A stretch of DNA of 22,701 bases from a virus, in the IMG/VR virus record IMGVR_UViG_3300046413_001407, positions 1 through 22,701 of that record; one strand, 5' to 3'. Positions 14,808 to 22,135 of this stretch are shown piece by piece. Position 1 is the first letter of the stretch. Every line of letters starts with the position of its first letter. Made by a program: the position numbers and the translations under genes. The notes below the pieces were generated by a model that was not told the origin of the DNA, did not search any database, and saw only the letters and a list, made by a program, of their open reading frames with translations.

Positions 14808-16725
14808 ATCCTATGCCTGTACCTATTGCTATTGGTGTCAATATTCTCGCTAGTGATCTTGTTGCTACGTGTCGCCTAAAACCCTTGGGTGCGTGCTTTG
14901 ATAAAAGACCAACCTTTACTCTTTTAGTAGTTCCAGTTGATGTTTTCTTTCCTGTGGTTGGGTCTTTCTTTTTTATTTCTTTATCGCGATATCCAACCTT
15001 CCAGTCTTTATTTGAATCTGGCAATGTACCCTGGCTTGCGCCTTTTTTAAATTGTTTATGCCTTATGCGAACATCTCGTAAGTATCTTCTGGTGAGTTCG
15101 CCACCCGTTGTTGCACCTACAGCTGCGCCAACAGCACCATAATTAATATTTTTCTTTTTCTCAGATAACCTAATCGGGTCATCCTTTTTTCTAATCTTGC
15201 TACCAATATTTCTGCTTATTTTTTTCAATTCCTCTGGGCTCAAGGGTTTCTCTTGTTTGGCTATCCGTTCTTTTTCTTCCTTAACCTTCGGATTTATTCG
15301 TGCCATAAGTTTATCCATTTGCTCTTGTTCCTCTGGAGTATAATCAGGTTTCTTGGATTTGGAGTTTACTATTCTTCGTGCTTTCTTACGTGCTTTATTA
15401 ACTGCCGCAGTTCCGCTGATCCCTTTTTCCTCTTTAGGGGTTCCCGCCACTCTTGATCTTTCGCTTTCAACTTTACCAGTCTCTTTGTTTTTTCGTTTTT
15501 TATAATTTCTAGATTTTTCTTGTGGGGCCATTGGGTTAGCACCTGGACGTTCTCCAGCCATAGCTGCGCGAACTTTTCCTTCTTCAGGCACACCTTGCTT
15601 TACATTTATAGCTTTAATTTTTTCCTGATTGCCGTCTATTGACTTCTTTTTACCTGGAGCTTTTGAAATCTTAGCTTTTCTTTTAGCTTTCACCGCCTCC
15701 TCCACATTTTTTCTAGCTGTGGATTTTATCCCCATATCTGAACCTTCTGCTCCTTCAGCTTTCAGCTTTTTAACTTCTTCCTCTATGTCTTTTGCTTTCT
15801 TAGCTTGCTTAGCGCCTTTTACTCTAGCCGTTTCTCCAGCCTGACGATTTTTTAATGTTTCTGAATTATTCTTATAAAGAGCTTGGCTTTCTCTTGGCGA
15901 TAGAGGATTTCCCTTTTGTAGCTTTTTTCTTAATGCAGCTGGGTTTACCCCTGGATGTTTAGCTTTGATTTCCTTATCAGTCATTTTAAGGAGCTGATCT
16001 TTTGATGCGCTTTGTATCTGCCTTGTCTCAGACCCAGTCAAAGCTCCAATGTTTCTACCTCTAACTCCTTTTGGTGCTTTACCTTCCTGCCAGTCTTTAA
16101 GTTGTTCCACACTGGTATCAGTCCTCGCGGTCTTCTTTTGCTCCTTCCGAACTTGTTTTAAGCGAAGCTCTGGGTCTTTCTCAATTTCAGTTTTGGAATA
16201 TGATGCATCTCTCTCTTTTTGGTCTTTAATAAAATCCTTTTCTTTAGCAATTTTTTGATCCAATAACTTGTTGACCTTTCTATTTGTTGGTCTGAATTTG
16301 CCTGTAACCTTTCCTGTCTTTTTATCCCAATTGATAGTAGTCTTAGCATTAGCTTCTTCAACTAGTTTTCTCCCCTCTGCGTCCTGCCTCATTCCGGCAA
16401 CTCTTTCTGCTTTTGCTTTTGTTCGCTTAGATACTGGTTGTAAATTTTTTCTTTCTTCTATAACAGCTGGGTCTTTTCGTCCACCAACTGCATAGATTCC
16501 TGCCCCTCCCGTACCCGCGAGTGCTGCTATATCTTTGCCTTTTCTTTTAGCTTTTTTATATTTCTTAGCACCCTTGGGGTCATAAAACTTATCAGTATCA
16601 AAAGCTCCAACTGGATTTTTACTCCCAGGTTTTTTACCACGAGACCCAGGTAGAAATTTCTCCCTACCCTTTATGCGACTTTTTACAGCCTGTTTTTTTA
16701 AAAACTTACTGAGGCCCTTGAGCAT
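14764..16725 (-). CDS. Large very basic head-module protein
   Basis: This 653-residue protein follows directly after the portal and overlaps it by 20 bases. It is extremely Lys-rich from end to end, with low complexity (KKYKKAKRKGK, RKKARRIVNSKSKK). Three small Gly/Ala-rich hydrophobic stretches lie at about 66-82 (DIAALAGTGGAGIYAVG), 530-544 (GAVGAAVGATTGGE) and 628-642 (ILTPIAIGTGIGYGI). Lambda has no gene here (portal is followed by protease). Charge suggests contact with packaged DNA. The membrane-like segments suggest a role in DNA entry, as for ejected proteins of podoviruses such as T7. Both are inferred. No catalytic motif is visible. The AT-rich DNA does not differ clearly from its neighbours. 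Confidence 0.65.
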   Translation of the reverse strand: MLKGLSKFLKKQAVKSRIKGREKFLPGSRGKKPGSKNPVGAFDTDKFYDPKGAKKYKKAKRKGKDIAALAGTGGAGIYAVGGRKDPAVIEERKNLQPVSKRTKAKAERVAGMRQDAEGRKLVEEANAKTTINWDKKTGKVTGKFRPTNRKVNKLLDQKIAKEKDFIKDQKERDASYSKTEIEKDPELRLKQVRKEQKKTARTDTSVEQLKDWQEGKAPKGVRGRNIGALTGSETRQIQSASKDQLLKMTDKEIKAKHPGVNPAALRKKLQKGNPLSPRESQALYKNNSETLKNRQAGETARVKGAKQAKKAKDIEEEVKKLKAEGAEGSDMGIKSTARKNVEEAVKAKRKAKISKAPGKKKSIDGNQEKIKAINVKQGVPEEGKVRAAMAGERPGANPMAPQEKSRNYKKRKNKETGKVESERSRVAGTPKEEKGISGTAAVNKARKKARRIVNSKSKKPDYTPEEQEQMDKLMARINPKVKEEKERIAKQEKPLSPEELKKISRNIGSKIRKKDDPIRLSEKKKNINYGAVGAAVGATTGGELTRRYLRDVRIRHKQFKKGASQGTLPDSNKDWKVGYRDKEIKKKDPTTGKKTSTGTTKRVKVGLLSKHAPKGFRRHVATRSLARILTPIAIGTGIGYGIEKRKGRRENNS

Positions 16726-18223
16726 TTTCTTGTGGTTCTGATCCTTGTTGCTGGAAAGCTTGAATCATTTGATGGGCATTTTCTAACCTTTTTGATAAAA
16801 GGCTCATAGGTATGCCAAATTTATTTGCCACCTCTTCAAGATACTTCACTTCCTTTGCGATCTTCTCTGCCTCTTCTTCAAAATCAAGCCCCATTTCACC
16901 AAAAACCGTCTCGTGAGTTTTTAGCCCTGCATCCATCATGCTTATATTGGCTTGTACTTCATGACCAAGATCAGCAGTAATTTGTGAGTTAAACTGCCAT
17001 CTTGCTTTCTGATAATTCATACTTACGGGTAGTTGCCCGCGAGCAATAGCCATGCTTATCACTTTGTTCTTAATCGGATCAAGGACTTGCTCAGTCAATA
17101 GGTCTTGATGCCTTTTAAATGATCGCTGTGCTTGTTGAACCTCAAGCCTAGCTGTGGCTCCACCAAACGAACTCATGTCCCAAACAAATGCATAAGGTAA
17201 GTTTAGTCCATTAGCCATTTCCCTTACTAGGGTATTTACAAAACCATTGAATGTGGGACTTGGGCGAGACTGATTGGGGAACATAGAAATACCATCCCCT
17301 GGCTGAAGTCTGACAATTTTCCCAGGCTCAATTTTTTCTAATTTCTTCCCATCTTTCGTTAAGGCCCCAGGCTTAGTTGTAGTCCACTTATCTGGGCCTT
17401 GATCATTTTTCGTTATAACCCCTGCATGACTAGCTCCCCACTTTACAGCAAGCTTCTCCATTTTGTATAACTCATGTATATCTTTAGCGTGAGGAATAGA
17501 TGTCTCAAAGCAAGTAATTCCTCTATACTGATCTACTCGCAAGGGGTCTATGTAGTGGATGAAATTTTGGGCAGGTACTTCTGTTGGGTCTTTGTACATA
17601 CCATGTAAGGTTCTTTTAAATACTCTATAGCTTACTGGCTGTCCAAAATCATTTATAGTAATTCCGCCGATGTAGTTTTCATCGTTGGTCTTTTTTCCAT
17701 ATTCAGATGGATTGCCTAATCTATCAGCCTCTATAGCTTGCAACTTTACTTCCTCGCCTTTCGTTACAAGGGCGAATCCAGCATCTCCATCTCGCCTCAT
17801 TCCAATATGCATCATCTGGACTAAATGCCTAAAAGGATACCTTCCGGTAATATCACAATTTTTAGTCCAGTTTTTCCAGTATTCTTCGTAGGCTTGATCT
17901 ACAGCAGGATCGCCTGTTTGGGATTGATACCTAATTGATCCGCACACATACATCGCTTCTTTTAGGAGTACGCTTTTAAAAAAAGAAAAATTTTGTGATA
18001 AATGCCTAGCTTCCCACATCATCTTAATCCGATCTCTCTGATTCATTAAGGATTCAGAAGCCGCGGTTGTGAAAGACGAAGCCATCGTGCTTTGGTTTGG
18101 CAAGTTCTTTGCCGCATCATAAGCGAACTCTAGTTTATCTTTGTAGTATTTTCTTTGTAGACCCACTTCAGGGCTTACAAAAGAAATTACTCGATCTAGG
18201 ATTGTTTGTTTATTGTTCATCAT
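16706..18223 (-). CDS. Portal protein, lambda gpB family
   Basis: Portals form the dodecameric ring at the vertex through which the terminase pumps DNA. The 505-residue product shows the lambda-type signature: YWKNWTKNCDITGRYPF followed by MRRDGDAGFALV (N-terminal third), then the EADRL turn, VSYRVFKR, FIHYIDPLRVDQYRGI, and late in the protein ANGLNLPYAFVWDMSSFGGATAR and LEVQQAQRSFKRHQDLL. The C-terminus is a Glu/Gln-rich helix. The frame is open to a TTG at 18235, but ATG 18223 or the adjacent 18220 is the likely start. No strong Shine-Dalgarno sequence precedes it. An inverted repeat lies just upstream. The family assignment is firm. Confidence 0.93.
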   Translation of the reverse strand: MMNNKQTILDRVISFVSPEVGLQRKYYKDKLEFAYDAAKNLPNQSTMASSFTTAASESLMNQRDRIKMMWEARHLSQNFSFFKSVLLKEAMYVCGSIRYQSQTGDPAVDQAYEEYWKNWTKNCDITGRYPFRHLVQMMHIGMRRDGDAGFALVTKGEEVKLQAIEADRLGNPSEYGKKTNDENYIGGITINDFGQPVSYRVFKRTLHGMYKDPTEVPAQNFIHYIDPLRVDQYRGITCFETSIPHAKDIHELYKMEKLAVKWGASHAGVITKNDQGPDKWTTTKPGALTKDGKKLEKIEPGKIVRLQPGDGISMFPNQSRPSPTFNGFVNTLVREMANGLNLPYAFVWDMSSFGGATARLEVQQAQRSFKRHQDLLTEQVLDPIKNKVISMAIARGQLPVSMNYQKARWQFNSQITADLGHEVQANISMMDAGLKTHETVFGEMGLDFEEEAEKIAKEVKYLEEVANKFGIPMSLLSKRLENAHQMIQAFQQQGSEPQENAQGPQ

Positions 18224-18256
18224 ATAGCCAGGCAATTATAATTGTGGAAATAATAA

Positions 18257-18274
18257 TAATGTTAAATAACATTA
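18257..18274. repeat. AT-rich inverted repeat between gpW and portal
   Basis: TAATGTTA and TAACATTA are perfect inverted arms separated by AA. They lie in the only 50-base gap between the gpW-like gene and the portal. Too AT-rich for a strong hairpin, the repeat resembles an operator for a dimeric protein; the nearby HTH gene makes that worth a look. Confidence 0.4.
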
Positions 18275-18280
18275 GTAAGG

Positions 18281-18562
18281 TCATCCAGACATATTAGTAT
18301 TATATAGTTCGCCATCAAGCCCATTTTCACGGAAGTCAGTGTATGTGCTTTCTAGGTAATCCCTGCCGGAACTTTCTCTTTTAATTTCAGATAATGCTCT
18401 GAGTCTTTCCTCCACGCTCGTTATGCTTCTCTGATAGCTTTTACCACCAACTGATTGAGCTAGATATAAATTTTTAGTCTCAAGCATAAGTGATTTCCTT
18501 TCGTCTATTAGCTCTTGACTTGTGTAGTCACGATAAATAACTTTCCAATTGGCAACGCTCAT
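18281..18562 (-). CDS. gpW-like head-tail connector
   Basis: This is 93 residues from ATG 18562 (MSVANWKVIYRDYT), exactly 14 bases after a GTTGACA box. A five-residue longer frame from 18577 would start over the opposite-strand gene and is less likely. The middle (SQELIDERKSLMLETKNLYL, then VGGKSYQRSITSVEERLRALSEI) follows the gpW plan of two helices around a short beta hairpin, with the S-V-x-x-L-type second helix. It stands before the portal as W does before B in lambda. gpW is 68 residues, so about 25 extra residues, mostly C-terminal, are present. gpW-type proteins complete the head and stabilise packaged DNA. Confidence 0.65.
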   Translation of the reverse strand: MSVANWKVIYRDYTSQELIDERKSLMLETKNLYLAQSVGGKSYQRSITSVEERLRALSEIKRESSGRDYLESTYTDFRENGLDGELYNTNMSG

Positions 18563-18575
18563 ATAAAATAATATC

Positions 18576-18998
18576 ATGTCAACATTAGTAGAGGGGTCTG
18601 TGGACTTTGACTATGAGTCAATTGATTTTGACTATGATCGTCTTGACGCTGAAGAAATTATAGAAAATATGCCCCCTGTGCTTCAGGAGTACTTTAAGGA
18701 GAAGATCAGAAAAGAAATCCAAGATGCCCTAACGCAAGTCATTGCTATTATATATGATTCTAATAATTATAAACTAAAGCTTGCTACTATTGTATGTTCG
18801 TTTGGTCTCCCTCTTTTTCTTGGAAAATCCATGAGCGAGATAGCAAAAATGCACGGAGTTACTAGACAGGCTTTGTCTAAGTCAGTTAAGCAATTCCAGA
18901 AAAACTTTAACTTGCCCCCGACAAGAGGGCAGAAATCACTCGCAGCCTGCGAGAAATATAAACAAGCCCAAATAGAAAGATACAAGAATGTCCATTGA
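18576..18998 (+). CDS. HTH DNA-binding protein, opposite strand
   Basis: This 140-residue protein is transcribed against the surrounding genes. A helix-turn-helix sits at about 84-107 (KSMSEIAKMHGVTRQALSKSVKQF), a sigma-70 region 4 or MerR-like reading of the promoter type. A PPTRGQKS basic tail follows and a helical middle (residues 31-70) precedes it. The N-terminus has an acidic repeat (FDYESIDFDYD). Possible roles are a regulator or, since it lies next to the large terminase, a terminase small subunit (which has an N-terminal HTH); the HTH being C-terminal speaks against the second. ATG 18576 begins next to the gpW start, so any promoter for this gene must lie inside the gpW coding region. 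Confidence 0.75.
   Translation: MSTLVEGSVDFDYESIDFDYDRLDAEEIIENMPPVLQEYFKEKIRKEIQDALTQVIAIIYDSNNYKLKLATIVCSFGLPLFLGKSMSEIAKMHGVTRQALSKSVKQFQKNFNLPPTRGQKSLAACEKYKQAQIERYKNVH
18577..18583 (-). promoter_or_regulatory. GTTGACA box before gpW, overlapping HTH gene start
   Basis: GTTGACA on the minus strand, 14 bases before ATG 18562. The same bases on the plus strand fall in the first three codons (ATG TCA ACA) of the HTH gene, so box and opposite start codon occupy one site. Confidence 0.6.
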
Positions 18999-19494
18999 AG
19001 CAACTATAACCTTAGCCCCTGAAGATTGCGCACTGCAAGTAAATGAAGCTCACCGACGTGGCTTGGAGTCTATGGTCGGCTCACTTAAGCATTTCTCTGA
19101 GGCTGGACTCCACCTAAAGAAGGCTCAAAATACTGTTGAGAACTTCACAGCATGGCTTAAGGATAATATACCATTTTCAAGAAAGACCGCATATCAGTAT
19201 ATACAACTACATGATAAGGTTTCCGCGGGTCTTGTGAATCTGGATTCTGGGGAGTTTACTTCTATAAGGCAGTGCCTCGGAATCGATCATGATGGCGAAA
19301 AGAGTACTTATCAAGAGGACAGAAAAACCGACCCAAGATTTGAAAGCATACCAGGGCTTTGTGCTAAAATTGAACAGAATTTCAAAACAGCTGCGCGAGC
19401 GAAACCGTTGGAGACATGGAGCGAGGATGAGAAGCGAGTTCTCGCAAATGCGCTTCAACCTATTGATGATATATATCTTGACCTTCTAAAATGA
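18988..19494 (+). CDS. DUF3102-like protein
   Basis: This 168-residue protein overlaps the HTH gene by 11 bases. Residues about 18-78 (EAHRRGLESMVGSLKHFSEA, then LKKAQNTVENFTAWLKDNIP and SRKTAYQYIQLHDKV) fit the DUF3102 pattern: a helical repeat with 'G-x-x-L-x-x-A-K', a W-x-x-W/L core and a closing S-x-x-T-A-x-x-Y helix, common in phages and plasmids and often likened to an HTH-like fold. The C-terminal half is a charged, poorly characterised region. A DNA-binding or regulatory role is usual for such proteins but not proved. The stop overlaps the next ATG as ATGA. Confidence 0.7.
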   Translation: MSIEATITLAPEDCALQVNEAHRRGLESMVGSLKHFSEAGLHLKKAQNTVENFTAWLKDNIPFSRKTAYQYIQLHDKVSAGLVNLDSGEFTSIRQCLGIDHDGEKSTYQEDRKTDPRFESIPGLCAKIEQNFKTAARAKPLETWSEDEKRVLANALQPIDDIYLDLLK

Positions 19495-19571
19495 AAATAG
19501 AAGTATCAGATTTAATAACTCTATTTATAGCCCTTAGTCTTTTAGTAGGGGTTCTTTTATATATACTATAA
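19491..19571 (+). CDS. 26-residue single-pass membrane peptide
   Basis: This very short gene has ATG 19491 overlapping the TGA of the DUF3102-like gene as ATGA, the usual sign of coupled translation. After a short acidic head (MKIEVSD) the rest is one hydrophobic helix (LITLFIALSLLVGVLLYIL). It is the last gene before the shared hairpin. Small membrane peptides of this type occur as exclusion, toxin or lysis helpers; sequence alone does not choose. Its length and lack of family keep confidence modest. Confidence 0.5.
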   Translation: MKIEVSDLITLFIALSLLVGVLLYIL

Positions 19572-19574
19572 AAG

Positions 19575-19598
19575 AGTAGTGGGGCTTTAGCCACTACT
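19575..19598. terminator. Hairpin between convergent genes
   Basis: AGTAGTGG and CCACTACT form an eight-base-pair stem with an eight-base loop, in the 44-base gap between the plus-strand cassette (ends 19571) and the terminase stop (19616). On the minus strand a CTCTTTTA run follows the stem directly; on the plus strand T-runs are weaker. A bidirectional terminator, stronger for terminase mRNA, is likely. Confidence 0.65.
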
Positions 19599-19615
19599 AT
19601 TATAGGAGTTTTGGC

Positions 19616-21340
19616 TTACGTTAAGCCAATCATTCCTGTGACTAAGCCACCCACCAATATCATACACTCACAGTCCCAAAAGTGATTGTCTTTTCTTGGC
19701 TTATTTACCCACTTATAAGTTACCTTGCCATAGTTATCGACCATCTCTTCTCTATGCTCTGCTGACATTTGATTTACATAATCACGTGTCACATTTTTCG
19801 GTAGCTGCCAGCTAGGGCCGAGTCCCTTTTTATATTCAGCAAGTAGGTCTTTTATGGATGGATTTGAGTAAACAAAAAGTCTAATTGGTCTGATTTGACC
19901 CTGCGCTGATGTTCCTATTGCTGGGTCAACTAAGGTATCCTTGTATGGTTGCCTCACTCCCTCAACAACAAAATATTGATAATCATCGCCCTTCATGGGT
20001 TTCCACATATATCCTGATTTAGTAACTTCGTTATATACGGATGTTGCCATATATCCAGAGTCAATAACGACATCATCATTATCCACACCTAATTCGGTTA
20101 TCAATTCACGAAGAGATGAGAAGTCTGCTATTTTTCCATAATCAAAAAGACGAGATGTCCCATGCTTTCCGAATTGCCTGCAGACGTAATATAGGCAATC
20201 TTTTTGAACATCTACTGCCAAAAACTTACGCTCTCCATCATTCCAGGTTTCTTTAAGCTTATACTCGCCCTGTCTTTCTTCTGACCAGGACATAGTATTC
20301 CCATACTTAAGTCTATCTTCCCAAGGTTGACCTAAACTTTCTGTTATAAATGCTTTAAGCGGTTGAGGGTCTCCCCAGCTAAGAGCTTTCTTTGCATTTA
20401 TAAACTCTTCCACTAGCTCTCTCCAGCGAACCCAAGGGGGTAATATCGCACTCCATGTGTAGCTCCTTCTTGAACTAGGGGCATTTGTATTTTGAGGAAT
20501 CCACTTACCTTCAGTCAGCCTACGCCTTTCTAATGGCGTATCATATGTCTTATGTTCACAGTGCGGACATTCCATTCTTATTGTGTCCGCTAAAGCATCA
20601 AAATCGTACAGGTCAGGTTTTGTTTTTGTATTAGTATCCCACCTCATGTTCTCCCAATCTAACCCGTGGCTTTCTTTGCAACTTGGACATTCAACATGCC
20701 AGGTTCTTTGATCTCCACGTAAGTACTCTTGGTGAACTGAATCATGTTCAGTATCAGGTGTTGATATAATGACTTGTCGCGCATTCCAGAAGGTTCTAGT
20801 TCTTTTTAAAACCATCGGGAGAGCACCAGGAGGCCAGTTACGAACCTCATCAAGCAACAACCACCTTCTTGGCTTGGACTGTAGTTTAGAAGGAGCATTA
20901 GAGCCCACAACCTCAAGTGTCATATGCGGGAAATAAATTTCTTTTGATTTAGCGAGTTCTCTACTTACAGGCATATGTCTATTGACCTTTTCGCAAGCTT
21001 TTAGCGAAGGCATAAGCCTTTCTTTTGCAAACTTCAATGCCTCATCTTCGTTGGAAGTTACCCACATGCACGGCCCTGGGTCTTCGGCTATGAGCCAGCA
21101 AAGAGACGCGATCATCGTTTCGGTCTTTGCACTTTGAGCTGAGCACATAATAGAAAGAGTCCTTACTCTATTATCAGCAAAGGTTTCCATAAACTCTCTC
21201 ACCCAAGGCGAGTTTGATGAACGCCACTTGCCCGGGAACGGAGAAACAGCTACTTGGAAATTATCTTCAGCCCATTGCCAGGGAGGTCTGCGATCTGCGG
21301 GTCGCCACGCCTCGCTCGCGGTCTGTTCTACTATATTCAG
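19616..21340 (-). CDS. Terminase large subunit, GpA type
   Basis: This is the ATPase-nuclease that cuts and packages DNA through the portal. Counted from GTG 21202: a Walker A-like SAQSAKT at 21-27 (Ala replaces the usual Gly), Walker B LLLDE at 114-118, a zinc-type pair CPSC (171-174) and CPHC (211-214), and nuclease acidic sites at about Asp330 (FLAVDVQKD), Asp380 (VVIDSGY) and a late DCECMILV. Homologous sequence continues upstream in frame: WRPADRRPPWQWAEDN and SPFPGKWRSSNSPW are typical of the family. The only start-like codon before the preceding in-frame stop (21355) is CTG 21340, overlapping the upstream stop as CTGA. I give that start; 574 residues result. A frameshift or sequence error is the other option. 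Family is firm, start is not. Confidence 0.88.
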   Translation of the reverse strand: MNIVEQTASEAWRPADRRPPWQWAEDNFQVAVSPFPGKWRSSNSPWVREFMETFADNRVRTLSIMCSAQSAKTETMIASLCWLIAEDPGPCMWVTSNEDEALKFAKERLMPSLKACEKVNRHMPVSRELAKSKEIYFPHMTLEVVGSNAPSKLQSKPRRWLLLDEVRNWPPGALPMVLKRTRTFWNARQVIISTPDTEHDSVHQEYLRGDQRTWHVECPSCKESHGLDWENMRWDTNTKTKPDLYDFDALADTIRMECPHCEHKTYDTPLERRRLTEGKWIPQNTNAPSSRRSYTWSAILPPWVRWRELVEEFINAKKALSWGDPQPLKAFITESLGQPWEDRLKYGNTMSWSEERQGEYKLKETWNDGERKFLAVDVQKDCLYYVCRQFGKHGTSRLFDYGKIADFSSLRELITELGVDNDDVVIDSGYMATSVYNEVTKSGYMWKPMKGDDYQYFVVEGVRQPYKDTLVDPAIGTSAQGQIRPIRLFVYSNPSIKDLLAEYKKGLGPSWQLPKNVTRDYVNQMSAEHREEMVDNYGKVTYKWVNKPRKDNHFWDCECMILVGGLVTGMIGLT

Positions 21341-21552
21341 GAGTTCTGTATGCTATCCTTTAAGGACTTTTTAGCCTGAACAACTTCTCTATAGTATAAA
21401 TTTAAAAAATTAATAAAATCTTGAAACGACCCATTTTCTGTATCGAAAGTTGGGATATTCATATTTCTGTCTAAGTTATGCGCTTCTACTGCTGAGTTTA
21501 CCTCCGCAATATCAACGGTGAACTTATTTCCACTCAAATTTACACCATTCAT
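21337..21552 (-). CDS. 71-residue protein before terminase
   Basis: This short, unrecognised protein is joined to the upstream gene by ATGA and to the terminase by CTGA. The sequence is mildly acidic with a mixed N-terminal half (GNKFTVDIAEVNSAVEAHNL) and a helical C-terminal half (DFINFLNLYYREVVQAKKSL). Position just before the large subunit is where the small terminase subunit (Nu1) lies in lambda, but 71 residues and no HTH make that a weak guess. It may simply couple translation into the terminase. Confidence 0.55.
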   Translation of the reverse strand: MNGVNLSGNKFTVDIAEVNSAVEAHNLDRNMNIPTFDTENGSFQDFINFLNLYYREVVQAKKSLKDSIQNS

Positions 21553-22121
21553 TTTTTACTTTTTCTACCAGCGGCATACGATCCGCCCATTGCTGCTCCT
21601 GCTCCTGCAACCGCACCAACAATTTTTGCTCTTCTTGAGCTAAGCAATGCTTTGATTTTAGCTTTTTTGCTTGGTGAAGCTTTATCATAAACATGTGCTG
21701 GAATAGGAATCATACCAAACTCCATCACATCTTCGCTTTGCTCTTCAAATTTTAATTTCTTAAGAAGACCGCCGACTTTTTTACCAAGTCCACTTGAGCG
21801 GACTTTACCAGCTTGCTTGCCAACATACTGACCAGCCTTGCTTCCTGAAATTTTTGCCTTGTCACCTCTCATTACATTCCCCATGCGAGTTTTTAGAGGT
21901 TGATTTGGGCCCATACCTTTATTTCTTGCTCTATATGCAACGCTTCCTGCATATGCTGCACCGCCTGCTGCTGCTGTGCCTAAAGCTCCTGCTCCAATTC
22001 CTTTGTTTTTCTTGTCAGGAGAGTATTCAAATTCTATACTATTAGCAAGCCTTTCCCCACGGGAAAGTATAACTTCATCAAGGGCTTCATCAAGCGCAAT
22101 AATTCTTTCAGCAATATTCAT
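21549..22121 (-). CDS. Basic protein with two Gly/Ala segments and Glu-Phe motifs
   Basis: This 190-residue protein opens with an acidic amphipathic stretch (ALDEALDEVILSRGERL), then SIEFEYSPDKKNKG (28-41). It continues with a Gly/Ala-rich hydrophobic segment at about 41-63 (GIGAGALGTAAAGGAAYAGS) and a long basic middle. VMEFGMIPIPA (132-142) follows, then a second Gly/Ala segment at 166-184 (AKIVGAVAGAGAAMGGSYAA) that ends KSKK. The same plan, basic body with glycine-zipper-like helices and short Glu-Phe motifs, is seen in the genes between portal and protease. ATG 22121 is 14 bases after a GTTGACA box. An internal or ejected head protein is inferred; the acidic start could be a capsid-targeting or cleavage segment. 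Confidence 0.65.
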   Translation of the reverse strand: MNIAERIIALDEALDEVILSRGERLANSIEFEYSPDKKNKGIGAGALGTAAAGGAAYAGSVAYRARNKGMGPNQPLKTRMGNVMRGDKAKISGSKAGQYVGKQAGKVRSSGLGKKVGGLLKKLKFEEQSEDVMEFGMIPIPAHVYDKASPSKKAKIKALLSSRRAKIVGAVAGAGAAMGGSYAAGRKSKK

Positions 22122-22135
22122 ATTAATAAAGATTA

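Noticed and set aside
18515-18543. TTGACT with TAACTT 17 bases on as a promoter for the plus-strand cassette
   Set aside because: The -10 half matches too poorly to call, although a promoter in this region is expected.
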